The notes under the pieces were generated by a model, which did not search any database, was not told where the DNA came from, and was given only the letters and a program-made list of their open reading frames with translations. DNA of 64,000 nt. Origin: Ciona savignyi (Eukaryota > Chordata > Ascidiacea > Phlebobranchia > Cionidae). This document shows, in pieces, positions 33,494 through 46,032 of the stretch (positions within the stretch are counted from its first letter, which is position 1; every line of letters begins with the position of its first letter). The translations under genes and the position numbers were made by a program. The stretch is taken from positions 468,838 through 532,837 of the forward strand of contig CH003025.1 of assembly GCA_000149265.1 (NCBI GenBank), read 5' to 3'.

Positions 33494-35784
33494 ATTTCAC
33501 CCAATTTTTTTTAATGCAGAATACTTAAAATTACATATGCTTTAGCCTACCTATGTTGAATCTGTAAACGCTAGCCTAAAATGAAACTCACCTCACCTAA
33601 GTTTGAAATGTTTTCTTGTGGACACGTCAATTAACTTCCCACCTTCTTCTCCGTACAGTGTTCCTTTGGTTACAATATATTGCGTAATTAGAAATCGTTG
33701 GTGTCCGTCTATTTTACATTAGTCTTTTTATTGCCCATGTGAAGTAAAATATTTGTCAAGGAAAACAATGAAGCTTCCGTCCTAACTAAAAAACCAAGAC
33801 TAGTTGGTGCAGATATGGTATTTTGATGAACGCTTTGTAATTTCCTTACTGCCAATGCTCATTACCTCATCTGACTTACAGGCGACGATATATTACAACC
33901 CCGCCGTCGACTTTCCAAGTACTTTATACCATTGTACCCAACGCTTAATCTTACTTATAGTCAATTCTAAAATTCATGAGCTTCTTCACGACTCCCCCGC
34001 TTGCTTAAAAAAGAATTGGAGGATAAGACCGTCGATTGGTATATAACGTCGAATACCATGTTATTGTTTGTTAATACTACTCTTTGGACCATCGGTATAA
34101 TGTCAATCTTATTTAAGCTTTTACCATAGCGGTGATCGTTTGTTGCGTATCTTATGAAGTTTTTCTTCATCACGTGTAACCAACAGCCTTATTTCTCATC
34201 GTGTAAAACGTAAAACGCTTCGTTTAAAACTTTATTATAGGTAAGAGTACTTTACGTTTTTGTGTTGTTATCTGTGATATTATTACACTGCCTTTTTAAA
34301 GATTATGTGTTAGTGTGAGTTAATTAATGTTAGATCTAGTGAACGTCCATTTAAACATGTTATGCCCTGTTTAACAGAATTACTGTCAAAAAACTAGAAA
34401 TGTCATTTACTGAAATACACGGACGCTATGAAACAATGAAGAAAGCAAAACTGTTATTCCATTGGCGGAAAAAAATAAATATAACCCTTTAAAAGTCTCC
34501 ATCGGGCTTACCGCCGCGCTGGCAGTAGGTTATATTATGCTATTATAGTTTATTTAGTTGAAGGAGGCCGTTTATGTCTGTCACCTGCGTGAAGCAGAAA
34601 AAAAGAGTGAAATCAATTTTTCTCATCATATTTAAAGGGAACCCACAATAACTACAATTGCGCTTTATATTACGTCAAACCGGCTGGGTAATAAAGGATT
34701 TAATCATGATACAATTTAGACACAATAGGATAAAGAAATCTCGTGTTTATACCCGTGAATAAGAATATGCCAAATGGATGTTAAACGGGAAATAGTCAGA
34801 TACCCACCGTCGTGTTGTGTATGAATGAGACGTTTCTTTAGTTTTTGTAGAACTCTGTGTATTAAGATGGTGGCTTCTACTAAAGCTGAGGACATAACAC
34901 TAGAAAGAAGCTAAAAAACATTTTCTGTCATAAACTTGGAAGAGTGTAAAGTTATTTTTTTAAGTTTTGTTTTTTTTACACTAAGCCATCGTTGACCTAC
35001 ACAAAGACAGGGCTAATGTGTTTATACCGTGCCACGAAAAGGGCATATACAAAAACTGACTCTTCAATTGTTCTCACAAAGTTTCTGGGAAAATTGTCTT
35101 CATGATAACGCTGAGTTTGACGTGTAGTGTTTATGCGTTTCAATACGCTAGGTGAACTCCTGACTTCTATTATCATAACCATTTTGTAGACACTTTTACA
35201 TTTATAAAAAGAAAGAATTCGATTTTTCTTCAAACTTGTGTATTCTCTTCCCAATAATTTGAATAATATAGGTGAAGAAAAATCGACAGAACAAAAATCC
35301 TGCATTCAAAATAATCTGAGATACGCCTAACAAAATGTTATACCGAATAAGTTAATTTAACATATATATATGCATCAACTTATTTTGTTGCAATCATTCT
35401 TTTAAAGTTCGAAGATAGCCATTTGTTTAAAAAAGAACCAAAGTATAATATTCGTAAATTACAACAATAAAAACCATCGGTGTAAATCTGAAAAACCACG
35501 CTCCACCTTGAATAAAAATTTCAATATTTAAATTGTTTTTATCGTTTGAGTTAAATCAGAATGTTAACTCATAGCTAGTCACGGTAAACTTCTTTAACGT
35601 TACGAAGGAACAAAAAATAAAGTGAATTTAACTGAGTGAGGAAGGAATTGCAATTCCGCTTCGGTTAAAATAACTATAAATATTTACATAAAGCAAACTT
35701 TTATAGTTTAGACAGACTCAGCTAGGATTTTGTCCAATACACCCAGCAGATCAGTGACACCCAGTTTTTGACTGTTCTTTACAT
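33494..35784. other. Intergenic, old SINE relic at about 34727-34900
   Basis: Collinear with 52792-54716. No gene is seen. A diverged minus-strand SINE (TTTATACCCGTGAATAAG, CAGATACCCACCGTCG) and about 100 further bases are present here; unit B lacks the stretch at 53988. Confidence 0.45.
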
Positions 35785-36857
35785 TTAAAACGTCGGCTGG
35801 ACGTAAATGGTCCAGTCAATGATAATTTGTGTGGAACTCCATCCTGTACGTTTATCGGTTCGTTCCAATTCAACCAATGTGCTCAACGTAGATCTGCTAA
35901 TGACTGTCACGTTGAAGGTAGCTTGTTCTCCTGTAGTCCCGACTCGTGCAGTTGCGTTCATCTTACGAGGCGCCGAACTCAGACAAACATTCATGTTGTA
36001 TACGACGTTCACCTTTCTTTTGGGTTGGGAAGAAGATAGGACAGTTTCGAAACTCCCATCATAGACGTTGTCTGTAAGAGACTTTAATTTAAAGTGACGG
36101 ATGTTACTTAGATCTAATTAACTGTCTCGTTTAATAAAGGTAGTATAAACATCACCGTAACAAAAAATTCTGTCGCGGACGGGAAACGAACCCGTAAATT
36201 CAGGGTATAAAGATTAGCAAGCGAACAGTTTTGAAAAGCCTTCAGCAACCCTCGGTTATTAGCGAAAAACTAACTCATTAAGTTAACTGGGCGATCTAAT
36301 TAATAAATTAAATTTCAAGTTACTTGTTGTAAGACCACTTGGAACTTAAAAAGCAAGCTAAATATTTCAGTTAGCAATGGGGAATCGTTTCTGAAGAAAA
36401 TTCTGGTCGTTTATTGAGACTGTAACTGGACTATCAAAACAACACTCATTTAAATGCAATTACACCCACCTTTGATATGGAGTTCATAAACGTGGTTGAC
36501 ATAATTAAGACCCTTTCCATTATCTGATAGGCACGAAGTGGCGCCTAATACTTTGTAACTAGATCTCGCATTGGATGAACTGGCACACCACCCACCAGCC
36601 TATAAAGAAAAACTAATTTAACGACACTGTACTGGATGTTGTGTTTCCAATATAGTGTAATCGATAAATCGTGAACATAGGAAATCATTTAGAGTTTAAT
36701 TAAAATAATTTCGCCGAAGTGGAAGGATTGATTACATTAAGTTTTAAACGAACAAATATACCATGATTTTACGAGCGTCAGTCACAACTATTGCTTATAA
36801 TGAAGGGGGAAAAAGTAGCTTTACAGAGGATACCTGAAGAGCGAATATCTCATATCC
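35785..36857 (-). pseudogene. G(-)A: G family gene, 5'-truncated
   Basis: Minus-strand exon 4 (35785-36071) and exon 3 (36470-36599) are intact and in frame: exon 3 carries AGGWCASSSNARSSYKVLGA and exon 4 the lectin-like domain DNVYDGSF to IIIDWT. Of exon 2 only the last 24 bases remain (36834-36857; GYEIFALQ). There the homology stops and a truncated SINE in the other orientation begins, so exon 1 and most of exon 2 were lost in a rearrangement. Intron 3 contains a tRNA-like box B (GGGTTCGTTTCCC on the minus strand, about 36179-36191), conserved near 55096. Confidence 0.75.
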
Positions 36858-36873
36858 CTCAGGTACTATACTA

Positions 36874-37094
36874 GTCGCTAGCTAGTCGGTTGTGTCCTTG
36901 GGCAAGGCACTTTACGGACATTGCCTGAAACCAGCGGATTAATGGGTTCTACCAAATTCAAGGAACGTGTCTATCATATACAACACACTGCAATAGCTCC
37001 GGTAACCCGACGATGTGCGCGAGGTGATCTGATAATTGACCGTGTGTTAACCCCCATGGTTTTCCCATTCACGGGGATAAACATGAATATCCTA
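36874..37094 (+). mobile_element. 5'-truncated SINE
   Basis: Starts inside the family at GTCGCTAGCTAGTCGG and runs to ATGAATATCCTA. The tRNA-like head is missing. It sits at the junction between the divergent G genes; the full-length orthologue is 56791-57102. Confidence 0.8.
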
Positions 37095-37766
37095 CCAAAA
37101 AGGCCACATATTTGACTCCGACATGACGGCATGGACAACAACCTTGTTTCTGAGTTGAAATGCAACTGAACTCACGATCGGTATTCGTGATGCGCTTCTT
37201 CTATACGACTTTTGCGTTACACAACTGCTTTCGTCAGGGAGACGAACCAGCCTTCATAACTTCCGTACTAATCCCCCCTGATAGACCAGCTTGCTGACCC
37301 CCCTTGATTATTGCTTTTATCTTGCGCCGTCCACTTTTTAACCAGGCCTATTTTCGAACCCATGAGAAATGGACTCACCAAGACTGATTTTTTTATGTGG
37401 AAATCGATATGTAAAGTGATTGCGTACGTGAACCTTTCGGCGACAGGACTGTTTGTCGTCCATAATTGTGGGATTGCAATGTGAGTCACAACGTAATCGC
37501 GGCATATTGTAACAGTGTCTTTACAACTTGTCATGGGTTATGTAAATAGATTCGACGTTCTTGGTAACATAGTATCGTGATTACGTCATTTTGTATTGCG
37601 TTCCTGTAAATACAGCAGAAGTAAAACACAGTGGAAGACATCCTCTTCATAATGCTTATCGACACATTACAATACTGACTTAGTGACATACTATTTAAAG
37701 GATATACCATACTTGGAGTTATTTGTAAAAAGTTAGTGAAAGCAATATAGTCAGAGTGAAAGCAAA

Positions 37767-39479
37767 ATGAAGATTTTACTGTTAGTATCTCAAATCATCT
37801 GCGTTTGCAGCTCTTCGAAATTTCTTACTTACGGTATGTATAGTATAATGTTACCGTGTTTTAATCACTTTGCGGTTTTATTTGATTTAATCCGTCAGTT
37901 TCTTGGACTTCGCTTGGTTGTTGGAATGAGAGGCCAAGCATAACCCCGAGGGTGATTCCTACATTGGAGGGCACCAACCCGATATTAGACGGGAGTTATG
38001 CGAGCCGGACGAATGCGATCGAAAAGTGCGCAAGAGCTTTCAACTGGGATATGAGATATTCGTTCTTCAGGTATCAAAATTGATGTAATCAATCCTTCCA
38101 CTACGGCGAGATGTCACCACTTATTAATAGGAATGTTAGCTTTTCACCAAAACGCGTTTGAATTAGAATACCCAAAAAACTTTTAAACTGCCACCCAGGG
38201 CCGGTTTTAGGCCGATTTGACCGATTAGATCAAATTGGGCCCCGCACCTTGAAGGGGCCCCGCGCTAGCGGGGGTCTTTTTGTATTACGAGGTTTAAAAT
38301 ACTACTGAAACGTAAAATAAAAAGTGAAATAATATTCTTTCTCATAATATCAATTTGTTATGCATCGTAACTACGTCAAATTCATATTTCTGTGTCTGCC
38401 TGTTACGTCATAATGAATATGGTTGCTAAACAATTGTTTGTTTTACTTCCAAACATATATAATTATATAACATATATTATTATGTTTGGAAGTAAAACAA
38501 TATATCGTAAATAAGCATCCACATTACCTTTAATTTGTTTTATAGCAAGTATTAAATGTATATTTTTGTAGTTTGTATGTACTGGTATATGTATTTTATG
38601 ATATATAAACACCCATAAATTTTGCTATGAAGAGTAGGGGCCCCGCCATCACATTTCTAATTGGGCCCCGCGGTTCCTAGCACCGGGCCTGCTGCCACCC
38701 CAAGTATATATATCTAATTTTCATGTTCCATCGATTACACTTTATTAAAACCACTCATGTCGTTAAGTTACTTGTTACAGGATGGTGGGTGGTGCGGAAG
38801 CTCAGCCAATGCGAGATCTAGTTACAAAGTATTAGGCGCCGCTTCGTGCCTATCAGATAATGGAAAGGGTCTTGGCGGGATCAATCACGTTTATGAACTC
38901 CACCTCAATGGTAGGAGAGTAATTGTATTTAACCACTGTTGTATTAATAATCATGTTACAGTCTTAATAAACGACCAAAATTTTGCTTAAAAACAACCCA
39001 CAAAAATCGTTTAACTTGCTTTCTAATTTCTAACTGGTACTAAAACAAGTAGGTCGCCATTTCCTGATGTTGTGGGTTCGATTCCAACTCGTAGCAGGAT
39101 TTTTACTGCTATTGTAATGCTATAACTACCTCGATTGAACGAGACAGTTGATTAGGTCTGAGTTACATCCGTCACTTTAAATTCTCTTACAGACGCTGTG
39201 TATTCCGGGAGTTTCAGTACTCTCCTATCTTCTTCCCAACCCAAAAGAAAGGTGAACGTCGTGTACAACATGAATGTTTGCCTGAGTTCGGCGCCTCGTA
39301 AGATGAACGCAACTGCACGAGTCGGGACTGCAGGAGAACAAGCTACCTTCAACGTGACAGTCATTAGCAGATCTACGCTGAGCACATTGGTTGAACTAGA
39401 ACGAACCGATAAACCTACAGGATGGAGTTCCACGCAAATTATCATTGACTGGACCATTTACGTCAAGCCGACGTTCTAA
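37767..39479 (+). pseudogene. G(+)A: G family gene with a 4-base frameshift
   Basis: Exons 37767-37833 (signal peptide MKILLLVSQIICVCSS), 37899-38070, 38781-38910 and 39193-39479. Exons 2-3 encode a Cys/Trp-rich domain: LGCWNERP, IPTLEGT, SYASRTNAIEKCARA, GYEIFVLQ, DGGWCGSS, HVYELHL. Similar blocks recur in secreted proteins of marine invertebrates. Exon 4 is the lectin-like domain shared with H (LSSSQPK, NATARVG, ELERTD, GW, IDWTIY). Exon 2 lacks four bases (ACCT after AGAGCT) present in the copy at 55752-55927, breaking the frame near 38036. An intact version would be 219 aa. Intron 2 contains a hAT element. Confidence 0.75.
38196..38691. mobile_element. hAT-type MITE in a G intron, 496 bp
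   Basis: Ends CAGGGCCGGTTTTAGG and, inverted, CAGGCCCGGTGCTAGG. An exact 8-bp target duplication CTGCCACC is at 38188-38195 and 38692-38699. The interior has a hairpin, GTTTTACTTCCAAACATA near 38440 with its inverse near 38500. The other G copies lack it. Confidence 0.85.
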
Positions 39480-40703
39480 ATGTAAAGGCCAATCAAGAAA
39501 TCGACGTCACCGATCTGCTGGGTGTTTTGGACAAAATCCGAACTGAGTCTGCCTAAATGTTTGCTTTGTGTATATATTCAAAGTTATTTAAAAAAGGCGT
39601 AATTTCGATTCCTTTATCATCGTAGTAGCGTGGGGAAGAAGACATGTAGACAGACGTCACAATACTTAATCCCAACTAAGTTAAATACAATTTAATTTTC
39701 GCTTCCTCTAAAAGTCTAAAGTGAACGAATATTACCACGACTGGTTATGAGTTAAAATTCCTATATCACTCGAATGATAAAAACAATTTAAACATTTAAA
39801 TTATCATCGAAAGCTTACATATTTGTGTTAATGTACACCAAATGTTTTTTTCTTGTACAAATATTCTATTTTTGATGTATTTCTTGCCTTTTGACATTGC
39901 TTGTTATTTAACTTTCAAAAAATATTAATATAAGATAATTTAAAGGATATTAATTTTTTGCTTAATCTATTCGGTGAGACATTTTGTTAGGGGTAACTCA
40001 GATTTTTTCTGAATGCAGGATTTAAGTTCTGTAAACGTTGCTTCACTTACTATTCAAAGCATTGGGAAGAGAATACACAAGTTTAAAGAAAATTCGAATT
40101 TCTTTTTTTTATAGATAGGAAGAGGCGTCTACTAAACGGCTAATACAATACAAGCCAAGAGTTCTTCTAAACGTATTAAAACGCTAAATCGAAACACGTC
40201 AACCGAAGTGTGCAATTTTCCTTGAAACTTTGTAAGACGAATTCAAGAGTCAGTTTGTATACATGCCTGCTTCTTGGCACGATAAACACATTAGCCTTTG
40301 TTATGTAGATTAATAATGGCGTAGTGCCAGAGCACATACCGTAAAACCTCTATTTCACCGCCATGGCGCTCTATTTTTTTTAATTGTTTCTTAAAAGTGA
40401 CGTTATATAAGAGTTGATGTTCAATTAGAGGTTGGCGCTCTATTTTTCGACTAGCTGGTCAGAATTTTGAAATTAAATTTATTAATGAAAAGAAAAAACA
40501 TCAAACTATTGTTATGCGTCACACGGGCGTGAGATCGGTTAAATATACCGGTAAAATTCTTACTTCTGTTTGGCCATGCCGGTTTAGAAGGCACAAGGGA
40601 GACTGCTATTGATTAATCTTTTCTTAATTAAATTAAATTTGTTTGCTTACCGCATTACTGCTGCTTATCGTGACGTTATACTGCATTGTTATTACCGTTA
40701 TGT
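39480..40703. other. Intergenic, no gene seen
   Basis: Collinear with 17246-18400 of unit 0 and useful for filling the gap there. It carries the GGCGCTCTATTTTTC repeat phrase. Confidence 0.5.
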
Positions 40704-41835
40704 TGGTTGGTATCTTTTAAAAGCTGCTTTAACTCCTGGATTGTGAAAACTTAGTCAAATAATTAATAGTAGAGACCTGCTAATACAATTCCACCGCTAA
40801 AAGTGGTGTTCTATTACAGGTGGCGTTCAAATGGAGAGTGGCGCTCTATTTTTCAAACCTACCTTAAAAGTGGCGTTCTATTAGATTACTTAAAAAGCCG
40901 CGGCCAATATTGTTTTTATTAAGTCATGCCCGCATATACTTATTCAATCATCAATCATCATATGCGTGTTTTGTCATGATCGCAAGTAATGAAGATTAAA
41001 CCCAACCTCCCGTTAAGAGTCAAAGTGCTGATTATCGAGTAATATTGGCCTATTAGCTGCAGGGAATCGTCTGACCAGATTTAGTGCCAAGCTTAGGCAC
41101 CAAGTATAACTTATTTCTACAAACCCTCCAGATTTTTGGTTGTGAAAAAAAGCACAATTGGCACGTAACCAATGTCTTTGTACACCACATAAATGTAACG
41201 TTTGTGCAATTGAAACTGATTTTAAATCCAACCGATTTAAATCCAACAACAATATTCGACAAAACAATGCATGGTATGTTAAGGTTTGGCAACCTGATCA
41301 TCCTCTGTATATTGCAACTATTTCCAAGATGGCGTGTAAGCAATTAAGACGTCTATGCGCAAGCGGATGTGACAATCGGTACCCTCCAGGAGTAATTGTT
41401 TCTAAACGAGTGTTTTGCTAAGTAACAATGGTGGTGATTCCACAATGTTTGTTTGAACGCAGTATGTGCTAGGCTGCGCGCCGGTGTTCTCGTTTAGCTG
41501 ATGTAAAGTTTTGTATATTGGAGCAGTGCTTTGTGAAATAAAGGTGTTGATTGTGCATCTGCTAGCTGTTTTGTTTGAAAAAAGTTGCCGATGTACGAAG
41601 CCTCAAAATTTTTAAACAAATTTTAAGTAAACAGGTTTTTGAGTTTAGGTTGCAGATCCAAGCTTGAATTTTAAATGTGAAAAAATCTAAGACTTCCTAT
41701 GTGAGGATTTTGAGTGCCAGCCGTGTTTGTAAGGTCAGTTTGCATTGGAGAGATAGAGAGAATAATTAGTTAAACGCCTTCTAAATGAACGTGTATTGCC
41801 ATTTTTGCTGCGTGTGCGCCAGCGGACGCAATTAT
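40704..41835. mobile_element. 1.1-kb insertion specific to unit A
   Basis: Unit 0 reads through at about 18408, whereas here 1132 bases intervene between TTATGT at 40698-40703 and TTATGT at 41836-41841, a possible 6-bp target duplication. No inverted termini are evident. A Cys-rich plus-strand ORF (about 41158-41421) and overlapping minus-strand ORFs occur inside, but I recognise none. Confidence 0.45.
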
Positions 41836-42009
41836 TTATGTCAAACAACAAAACAAACACGTCATCTATTTTAAACTGTTTACCAATTCCATAGTGTCCT
41901 TTTACTTTCTGTACAATTTAGTTAAGATTTCACGTGCCACTATCAGGTAACTAGGCGTATATGAGCGTTTTTGTGTATTTTGGTTATGGCAGGCAATAAT
42001 TGGTACCAA

Positions 42010-42265
42010 TCATTTTTTGTTTTTTTTTAAAGGGGGCGATTCACTAATAACACTATCGGTACTTTTCGTGCATGATTCGCTCAAAATAAGTTCACTTTGT
42101 GGTTCATGTTTCTCCTCGCTTTCGAGTATCTGCACGTAAACGGCGCATTTTGCAGTTTTTCGAGTGAAACCGTGAACGATCGCAGACCTGCAGTTGGAAC
42201 CTACACTGTGGGGGTGCAGGTTCTCAGTTAGACCAAACAACGTGTTGAGATTAGCCACATCGTTT
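42010..42265 (-). CDS. Unrecognised terminal exon candidate (copy 2)
   Basis: Same exon-like ORF as 18587-18842, after TTATTTCAG. The first 42 codons are unchanged and the tail (PPLKKNKK) has diverged. Confidence 0.35.
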
Positions 42266-42420
42266 CTGAAATAAAATTTTTAGGTTAGCAGTTTAATTTT
42301 TTCTTTTTTTATTATAAACCGCAAAGACAGTCTACCGACAGGTAGTTAAGTCGACCTACAAGCACTGATAAATTTTAATTCAAAAGATTAGTCTGGCAGG
42401 TAAGTGTGTTGATGACCAGT

Positions 42421-42576
42421 CAATTAACCCCTTACAACTGAACCCCTACAACTGAACCGCTACAACTGAACCCCTTTACAACTAAACCCCTTTTAACTGA
42501 ACTCCTTTACAACTGAAACCCTTTCAAATGAACCCCATTACAACTGAACCCCTTTCAACTGAACCCCTTTCAACTG
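42421..42576. repeat. CAACTGAACCCC repeats of a foldback element, long copy
   Basis: About ten units of the same 15-16-base repeat, starting after GATGACCAGTCAATTAACC. It interrupts DCYD exon 5 at the same base as in unit 0, so insertion predates that duplication and the unit number has since changed. Confidence 0.75.
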
Positions 42577-43726
42577 ATTTTGCTTTTCCATCTCGTGCCA
42601 TGCTTCTATATAACCAAACAAACCAGTGCTATTGGAACCACCGATAGGAATACAACATACCGGACTGCCTGTAGACTTTCTAGATCAAATATTTTAGTTT
42701 ATGTATGGTAAATATAATCAAGATTAACACAGCAAACTTCAATACTTGATTTCTTCGGCTAAAGTTTCTTGTTTTGGTTTGATTGTTGTTTCATATTTGG
42801 AATTTTTTGGTATTAAGTAAATTTTGCTGCCACATAGCATGGAGGGCAGCAAATTTCCTAAGTTGTTGAAACTTGGCATGATCTAAAAGAAAGTAGAGTA
42901 AAATTACTGAAACAGTAAATCAGAGTTTCTAAATCAACATACTGGATCAGTACTTCGGAGTAAAAGGTGGCTGTCAAGACCAAGTTCCCTGGCTGCAACA
43001 GCAGTTGCTCTGCAGTGGTTTGATTGCATGCTGCCAGAAGTTATAACAGATTTGCAACCACGAGAAACTGCACTTGCAAGGATAAACTCTAATTTACGAA
43101 CCTGAATTAAGGTTTGCAGTTTGGTAAACATACAAGTGATATTTAATTATTAGTATCATTTAGTCATCAGTAAGAAATAGGATAGGATATTTATATGTGT
43201 TAAAGGGAAAACCAATGTACAGGCAATCATCAGGCCACCGTAGCTACTGCAGTGTGTTGTGTATGATTCACATGTTCTTTTAATTTGGTAAAACCTATTA
43301 ATCCGCTTGGTTCACAACCGACTAGCTAGCAACCAGTTTTGACTATTTGATTCTAGCCAGCTAGGGTGAGATTTAAAAACATAACTATACATATAAAAAC
43401 TTTAACAAAAACAGAAGTTCATTAGTACCATACCTTATTTCCACTTAGGGTGCTTCCAGTCAAATCATCCCTTTTGATAAACAACTCCACATGTGCAGGC
43501 ACATTGTCCAGTGTCCATTTATGTATGGGGGTTGGTAATTGTGCAAGCTAGAATGTGTTAAATTCCACATTCAATTTTTTTACACAAGTGGTAAAGCAAA
43601 AATAATTACTTCTTACAGTACTGGTACCTGAATTCTTTTTTCTGGAATACTCTTTAACTCCTCCGCCCATGTTGGTGGTTGGTAATCAGTTAAAGAATGG
43701 TAATTTTTTGGTTGAAATGTGCACAT
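42577..43726 (-). pseudogene. D-cysteine desulfhydrase-like gene, copy II, 3'-truncated
   Basis: Minus-strand exons 43628-43726 (start MCTFQPKNYHSLTDYQ), 43434-43547, 42943-43101, 42746-42882 and 42577-42679. Lengths 99, 114, 159 and 137 keep the frame, and all splice sites are GT/AG. Residues include KRDDLTG, SGNK (PLP lysine), [11 protein letters not shown] and IPIGGSNSTGLFGYIEAWHE. The frame is open until the foldback repeats cut exon 5 after MEKQN. The rest of the enzyme is missing, so it should be inactive. An old SINE lies in the second intron. Confidence 0.75.
43180..43340 (-). mobile_element. Diverged SINE in DCYD intron (unit A)
   Basis: Orthologue of 19857-20010, with GGATAGGATATTTAT and GACTAGCTAGCAACC preserved. 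Confidence 0.65.
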
Positions 43727-44020
43727 TTTAAAAATGGACGTTTGTATTACAGTATTACCTCTATGAAACCATGACATTATACGCTAAAATGCATTACATT
43801 ATGAATAATATATCAGTATTCTTCAGAAAAATTGATTTTATGGTTTAAAAACCTCAAAGCTTTTCAAATTGCAAATTTTGCAACGTCATGTTTTAAGTCG
43901 GCCGGAAAACCCAATCGCAGAAATGTTATGGGATCAAACGGGCAGCTGGAGCGTCTCAAATACGTCCAGTAACCTGTCATAGTTGATCTGCGATAAACCG
44001 TGTTTACGACGAATGCTGCT

Positions 44021-44156
44021 GTGCACATTATGGATTTTTTGGGATTGTGACCACTGTGCATATTATGGTACTTTTTGGATTGTGACCACTGTGCACATAG
44101 TATTTTTTGGATTGTGACCACTGTGCACATTATGGTATATTTTGGATTGTTCATTC
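44021..44156. repeat. Minisatellite, about four units of 35 bases
   Basis: Tandem GTGCACATTATGGTAC, TTTTTGGATTGTGACCACT units with small changes, 5' of the DCYD start. Confidence 0.8.
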
Positions 44157-44507
44157 TGATATCTCCTAATGACGTCATCGACACTTAATGCAATTGTTTT
44201 CCATCTGTACGTCATTATTTGCTTTATAAAGCGTTGTGCGATCACACACAACTTAATAAAGAATACATCTCAGCGTGAAGTTTTCCGGTTTTTCTATTTA
44301 GGATCCGCATTAAAGCAGCACTTCCATGGCCATGTTAAAAAACTGCATTTGGCCACGTTAGAAATCTTAGAATGTGTTTCGTCAGCAATGTACAATCGAT
44401 GATTTTCAAATTCTCACATTGCAAATATTAAGCGACATCGTTTTATTATTGTTTTGTCTTGAATAAAACAAGTAACGTTTTAAAAACCATGACGACTTAA
44501 CAAGGAC

Positions 44508-44806
44508 AGGATAGGATAGGAATAGGATATTCATGTTTATCCCCGTGAATGGGAAAACCAAGGGGGTTTACACGCAATCTTCAGATCACCTCTCGCCCAT
44601 CATAGGGTTACCGGAGCTGTAGCAGTGTGTTGTATATGATAGACACGTTCCTTCAATTTGGTAGAACCCATTAATCCGCTGTGGGTTCAGGCAATGTCCG
44701 TAAAGTTCTTTGCCCAAGGACACAACCGACTTGCTAGCGACCAGTTTCGCACCTGCAACCTTTCGATTGAAAGGCGGCACACTTAACCGTTAAACCAACG
44801 GGCCGG
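44508..44806 (-). mobile_element. Near-full-length SINE
   Basis: From the AGGAT tail to GGGCCGG, about 299 bp, with all family blocks present. The site falls in sequence equivalent to 6195 of unit 0, where no SINE occurs. A target duplication is not clear. Confidence 0.85.
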
Positions 44807-44809
44807 ACG

Positions 44810-46032
44810 AACAACTTGATAAACCTCTGGTCAAACTATTAAATGATAATGTTATTTTCCGGAAGATGGACTTATGCAAGCTACGTTAAAACAGTGAGTA
44901 ATTTCGTAGAAAATCTCTAGTTTACCGTCGTGTTGCCGAAGGTATTGCAATTTTTGTATTTTTATAAATGACAGATACATCTAGGATAACTGTCCGACGG
45001 GTTATATATATTGCAAAAGCTGCCCGTGAGTACACTATACTTTCTTCAAAAATAGTTAACGCAGTGATTTCCGATTGAAAGCAACGAAAACTGAATTTTT
45101 ATACAATGTGTAAACCACATTGCAGCAGCGCCGGAATCCAAAACTTGGGAACAAGATAATCAGACATGTAGCCGAGTGGTGAACGCGACCGATACATATA
45201 CAAACTCCTATAAAAAAGGTCTTAATGACGAGCCCAGAATCAGTTCGAAAATAATCCCGTTAAAAAAAATTATACCGTTAGCCTTGTTTTTTCATTTGTT
45301 ATCGGGCCAAGTTTTAATGACACGATGACCTAATACCTTTTTGTATATAGTTTGTTCTATGTCTTGATCGCGTTATATATTTGTCCACAGAAATGCACGA
45401 TTGCCCATTTGTAGCCACGGTCGTTGTGCCAGTATTATCTGCATAAAACACTCAAATTATAACGTTACAGCCTCTACCACGCATTTTGGCGAATGGTCAC
45501 ATATCAGCTAGGTAATTGCTGCAATCTTTATACTCTATTAAACAGTGTAAAAGGGCTGGTCTATACAAACCACCTTGCTTGTATGTTCAGTTTCAGGTGG
45601 GCGTTATTTACCGATTTTAAATTATTTGTTTTTACATACTATCGCGGCCCTGGGACTTTAAACAGACTGCCGTTCAATAATAATCAGAAACTCCTAAATT
45701 TACCCTTTCTCTACTTTAACGCTTTATATCTTTGTAATGATATAGTAAGAGATTCACCCCGTCAATAAAAAACGCAGGACAGTTATCGCATCGAAAATTG
45801 TGAAATTATCCCGCGAATACATAAAGGGATGTTACGACAAAAATAATCGTCGGATTACCACACCCACCGCTAGGTTACCGGAGCACTTTAGTGTGCTGTA
45901 TATGTTGGTATCCTTTATTCAGTTTCGACTGACGTTATACGTTTGGCGGGGATCAGAAACAAATTTGTTAGAAGTAAAGTAATAGTTGTTTAGTCCGCTG
46001 TGTATACTATACGTTCAAGCTATTCCTAAAAT
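44810..46032. other. Intergenic, no gene seen
   Basis: A mixture of segments related to 20770-21370 and to 6890-7100. An old SINE relic is at about 45810-45930, and a tRNA-like phrase GTAGCCGAGTGGTGAACGC at 45167. Confidence 0.4.

Larger units (their letters stand above)
21630..44390. repeat. Tandem unit A (about 22.8 kb)
   Basis: The most complete unit: peptide gene 23304-23764, HAT1 pseudogene 26584, H2 (+), H3 (-), G (-), G (+) and DCYD copy II (-). The parts from 21630 to 30436 match unit 0 closely, and 30436-40700 matches unit B from 49763. Confidence 0.8.
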
